A stretch of DNA of 7,259 bases from Candidatus Methanoplasma sp. (GTDB taxonomy: Archaea; Thermoplasmatota; Thermoplasmata; Methanomassiliicoccales; Methanomethylophilaceae). Shown here piece by piece: positions 5,331 to 7,259 of the stretch (its first letter is position 1; each line of letters opens with the position of its first letter). The position numbers and the translations under genes were made by a program. Below the pieces are notes generated by a model, which did not search any database, had not been told where the DNA came from, and worked only from the letters and a program-made list of their open reading frames with translations. The stretch lies in assembly GCA_031271555.1 (NCBI GenBank), contig JAISVN010000120.1, forward strand, positions 1 to 7,259, read 5' to 3'.

Positions 5331-6518
5331 TCATGACATTTTGTAGAACACGAACCCGGACCAGATCTTCGGGAAGAAGAACGTCGTCTTCTTCGGCATG
5401 CGTATGCCTTTCATCGAGAGGTCCCAGATCGTCTTGAGACTTGGATCGTTAAGCACTATTGCGAGGTCATATCTTCCGTCAGCCATCATCTTCTTGACGT
5501 TAGAGAATTCGGCCTCGTACTCGACAGAGGATCTGCCCTCATCGTAACCGTATATCTTTTTGAGTATCAGTTCCTGCACGACATACGTATCAAGCTTCCA
5601 GAGTTCGCTGTCGCCTTTGTCGTATTCTGCAAGGAACCGCTCTCCGTCCCTGAACATGAGCCCCATCATCCAGTTCTTCAGATCAGATTCCATTTCGGTC
5701 TCCGAGACCTTTTTGGTCTTGAGAGCACTTGATATCTCATTCTTGGCTTTTTCAACGGATATGCTCTCAGAGTTCACGAGTCTGTGGGTAGGCCATACGA
5801 CCAACCCTTCGTCGTTCGCAGCCACAAGCGTGGCCAGGACGTACCCCTTCTTCTCATCTCCGGGATTCTCCAGGGAATAGTTCAAGGCGGTCTCATATCT
5901 GTGGTGGCCGTCCGCTATGAGCATCTTCTGTCCTTTCAGCTCTGAAGTTATCTGCTTCTGGATGTCCTGATCGGCAATGATGTGGAACCTGTGGTCGACA
6001 CCGCTGCTGTCCATGTACCTGTAGATCAGCCTTGCGGAACTGAAGAGTTTCTTGTTTAGTTCCGGGCTCAATCCCTCGAATATCCCGAATATCGATTCGA
6101 GGTGCGCTTCCATGTCCCTAAGCAGGTTGAGGCGGTCTTCTTTCACTTTGGAGAAAGTCTCCTCGTGAGGCACGACGTTGCCCGCCTCATAGCTTTCAGT
6201 TTTGAGTATTCCTACCAGTCCGACCCTTGTTTTCATGACCCCGTGGTCGTTGAATGCCTGTTCGTAAAGGTAGAATGAATCCGAATCCTGTTTCAGGTAT
6301 CCTTCGGATATCATCCTGTCCAGTTCTTTCCTGGACCCTTTGTATCTTCTGTCCACATCCGGCCTCAGCGTCAGGTTTGTAACGTTGTTCTTGTGGTCCT
6401 GAAGTATTTTGAGGTACTCCTTACCGATCACATCATAAGGCGGGGAGATGCGATCTTCGATTCTTTCATCAGTCTTCAGATCAGGTCTGTATCCGGGGAA
6501 AGGTAGAAAGGTAACCAT
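5331..6518 (-). CDS. DUF1015-family protein (possible small-molecule kinase)
   Basis: 395 residues, soluble. The DUF1015 landmarks occur in order: FPGYRP (7-12), SPPYDVI (25-31), HEETFSKVKEDRLNLLRDM (118-136), ADGHHRYETALNY (202-214), THRLV (244-248) and the C-terminal MPKKTTFFFPKIWSGFVFYKM (374-394). Length is typical. The function is not established for most members. The DGHHR motif resembles that in ParB/Srx-fold free-serine kinases (SerK), so a phosphotransfer reaction on a small metabolite is a reasonable inference, not a demonstrated activity. The start is ATG 6518, because the family N-terminus is MVxFxPFxGYRP. The frame stays open upstream to 6581, but those 21 residues lack family similarity and cover the promoter. 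No Shine-Dalgarno is present. It is monocistronic as far as can be seen. Confidence 0.9.
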   Translation of the reverse strand: MVTFLPFPGYRPDLKTDERIEDRISPPYDVIGKEYLKILQDHKNNVTNLTLRPDVDRRYKGSRKELDRMISEGYLKQDSDSFYLYEQAFNDHGVMKTRVGLVGILKTESYEAGNVVPHEETFSKVKEDRLNLLRDMEAHLESIFGIFEGLSPELNKKLFSSARLIYRYMDSSGVDHRFHIIADQDIQKQITSELKGQKMLIADGHHRYETALNYSLENPGDEKKGYVLATLVAANDEGLVVWPTHRLVNSESISVEKAKNEISSALKTKKVSETEMESDLKNWMMGLMFRDGERFLAEYDKGDSELWKLDTYVVQELILKKIYGYDEGRSSVEYEAEFSNVKKMMADGRYDLAIVLNDPSLKTIWDLSMKGIRMPKKTTFFFPKIWSGFVFYKMS

Positions 6519-6535
6519 GTCAATAGCCTGAGTCG

Positions 6536-6560
6536 AGTTATAACTAGTTCCGTTATATCT
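6536..6560 (-). promoter_or_regulatory. Tandem TATA-like boxes upstream of the DUF1015 gene
   Basis: On the minus strand AGATATAACG and AGTTATAACT follow each other 15 bp apart. The nearer one (6536-6545) is a perfect 10-bp palindrome centred about 22 nt before the ATG; the farther one would give a leader of about 12 nt. Either predicts a leaderless or near-leaderless mRNA and supports ATG 6518 over the upstream extension of the frame. Confidence 0.45.
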
Positions 6561-6581
6561 CTTTCTACAGTGCCCTTTCAC

Positions 6582-6607
6582 TTAATCTCAGCGACTCTGA
6601 GTTTTAA
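6582..6607. repeat. Imperfect inverted repeat upstream of the DUF1015 gene
   Basis: The arms are CTCAG (6587-6591) and CTGAG (6597-6601) around a 5-nt centre, extended by TTAA at both outer ends with a one-base offset. It lies 64-89 bp upstream of the DUF1015 start. It could be an operator for that gene or a weak hairpin; no plus-strand transcript is known here for it to terminate. Confidence 0.3.
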
Positions 6608-6843
6608 CGACGAATCGAAGAAAAATCTATTCGCATAGCCGCAGGGCCGGTTGTATGTTCAGAATGGTATTCTCTAAATCATCTTATTGAGTATTTTTAT
6701 TCAAATTTATGTTATTAAGGAATCCCGATGCCATTTAACAAGGCACATTAGGCAAGAACTATTTTAAGTACCTTGAAATTATATATTATACATCCTGATA
6801 AGACCCGTGTCATCGGTTGCGGATTGGCGTGGCCATAATGGTT
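6608..6843. other. AT-rich gene-free region at an apparent core/accessory boundary
   Basis: No reading frame of credible length on either strand and no tRNA, although neighbouring genes are packed tightly. It contains a 13-bp inverted repeat (AGAAT-GGT-ATTCT, 6661-6673), a very AT-rich block from about 6680 to 6790, a strong TATA-like run (TTATATATTATA, 6779-6790) and a possible stem formed by CCCGTG (6804-6809) and CACGGG (6845-6850), whose right arm overlaps the stop codon of the DUF3800 gene. This could be a degraded region, an unannotated RNA or a control region. I cannot assign it. Confidence 0.5.
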
Positions 6844-7259
6844 TCACGGGCTATGGATAATTTTATCTTTGATGATTTCAAAGAATGTTCCATTTCCGCG
6901 CTCATGTTTTGTCCAAATTGATCCTGCTATGAAATCTGCGATTCTGACGCATTTATTGGATGAAGCTTTGCTGCATTTCTCGATATTCTTCTCAAGATTC
7001 TTCGCGAGCTCGTATGCAATTTCTTTCAGTTCGCTGTTCTTTATGAAGCTGTTCCCATCGACCAAAATGTCTAAGTTTTTGCTGGAAGAGACCTCTAATG
7101 CAGACTTGAGAACCTCTTCAAGCGCAGTTCGGTAAAGTTTATTCCCTGTTCCATAGCTTTCGTTTTGTTCTTGTTTGTTTATGCAAATATACACAATCTT
7201 CACGTTAGCGTCGGAAACCTCATTGAGAACCTTAAGTCTCTCTTTTTGTGTGGAATTAT
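6844..7259 (-). CDS. DUF3800-family protein, C-terminal part (cut by window edge)
   Basis: The frame runs open to the right edge, giving the last 137 residues. A GTG at 7203 is not the start, because coding sequence of the same character continues upstream (ERLKVLNEV). The layout matches the C-terminal half of DUF3800 proteins, which are predicted RNase H-fold nucleases: a Lys after a beta strand (ICINKQE), KLYRTALEEVL, a strand ending in Asp (LDILVDGNS, D67), a helical region, and the signature RIADFIAG (D108) followed by KHERGNG and a final helix. The two Asp fit acidic active-site positions; the expected N-terminal DESG-like motif lies outside the window. DUF3800 genes are often found on genomic islands and near phage-defence genes. 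Base composition is more AT-rich than the rest of the window and Asn/Lys/Ser content is high, which fits acquired DNA. Activity and partners cannot be judged here. Confidence 0.72.
   Translation of the reverse strand, partial: NSTQKERLKVLNEVSDANVKIVYICINKQEQNESYGTGNKLYRTALEEVLKSALEVSSSKNLDILVDGNSFIKNSELKEIAYELAKNLEKNIEKCSKASSNKCVRIADFIAGSIWTKHERGNGTFFEIIKDKIIHSP

Noticed and set aside
6519..6581. N-terminal extension of the DUF1015 frame by 21 residues
   Set aside because: The family N-terminus begins at MVTFLPFPGYRP, and the extension covers the TATA-like boxes.
6870..6885. TGATGA resembling a C/D-box sRNA box C
   Set aside because: No matching box D (CTGA) with proper spacing or C'/D' pair was found, and the site is inside the DUF3800 gene on the other strand.
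6853..6921. 22-residue plus-strand frame starting MDNFIF downstream of the TATA run
   Set aside because: It lies wholly antisense to the DUF3800 coding sequence, has no Shine-Dalgarno, and its length is within chance.

Overview
The window looks like archaeal chromosome, probably from Thermoplasmatota and possibly a Methanomassiliicoccales-type methanogen. The support is a small ribosomal protein eS17 (archaea and eukaryotes only), an archaeal Rqc2/RqcH-type NFACT protein, an archaeal-type phosphoserine-phosphatase-like HAD protein, TATA-like boxes at archaeal distances from genes, several apparently leaderless starts, and heavy use of AGG/AGA and ATA codons. The order-level placement is inference only.

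Layout. Bases 1-348 hold the 3' end of an unrecognised acidic-tailed protein. It converges on, and overlaps by 37 bp, a HAD-family phosphatase-like gene (312-1004, minus). An 82-bp divergent promoter region follows. It opens a plus-strand cluster: a compact TraB-family protein (1087-1809), ThyX (1806-2468, stop/start overlap), ribosomal protein eS17 (2510-2701, own promoter and Shine-Dalgarno), then a separately promoted tRNA-Arg(GCG) (2742-2818). Tail-to-tail with this tRNA, one base away, is a minus-strand pair: rqcH-like NFACT gene (2820-4745), with a DUF2798 small membrane protein upstream of it (4817-5062). A 173-bp divergent region then serves the DUF2798 gene and tRNA-Thr(GGT) (5236-5310). 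The tRNA again faces a minus-strand gene tail-to-tail, a DUF1015 protein (5331-6518).

From about 6580 the sequence changes character. An AT-rich, gene-free stretch with small inverted repeats precedes the C-terminal part of a DUF3800-family protein (6844-7259, minus), cut by the right edge. This is the only part that looks like accessory DNA.

Functionally most of the window is housekeeping: dTMP synthesis (ThyX), translation (eS17, two tRNAs) and rescue of stalled large subunits (RqcH). HAD, TraB, DUF2798 and DUF1015 are recognised by family, but their exact roles are open. I see no transposon, CRISPR array, rRNA or complete defence system. The best candidate for something new lies at the right edge, around the DUF3800 gene and the unexplained AT-rich gap beside it, but the evidence inside this window is thin.
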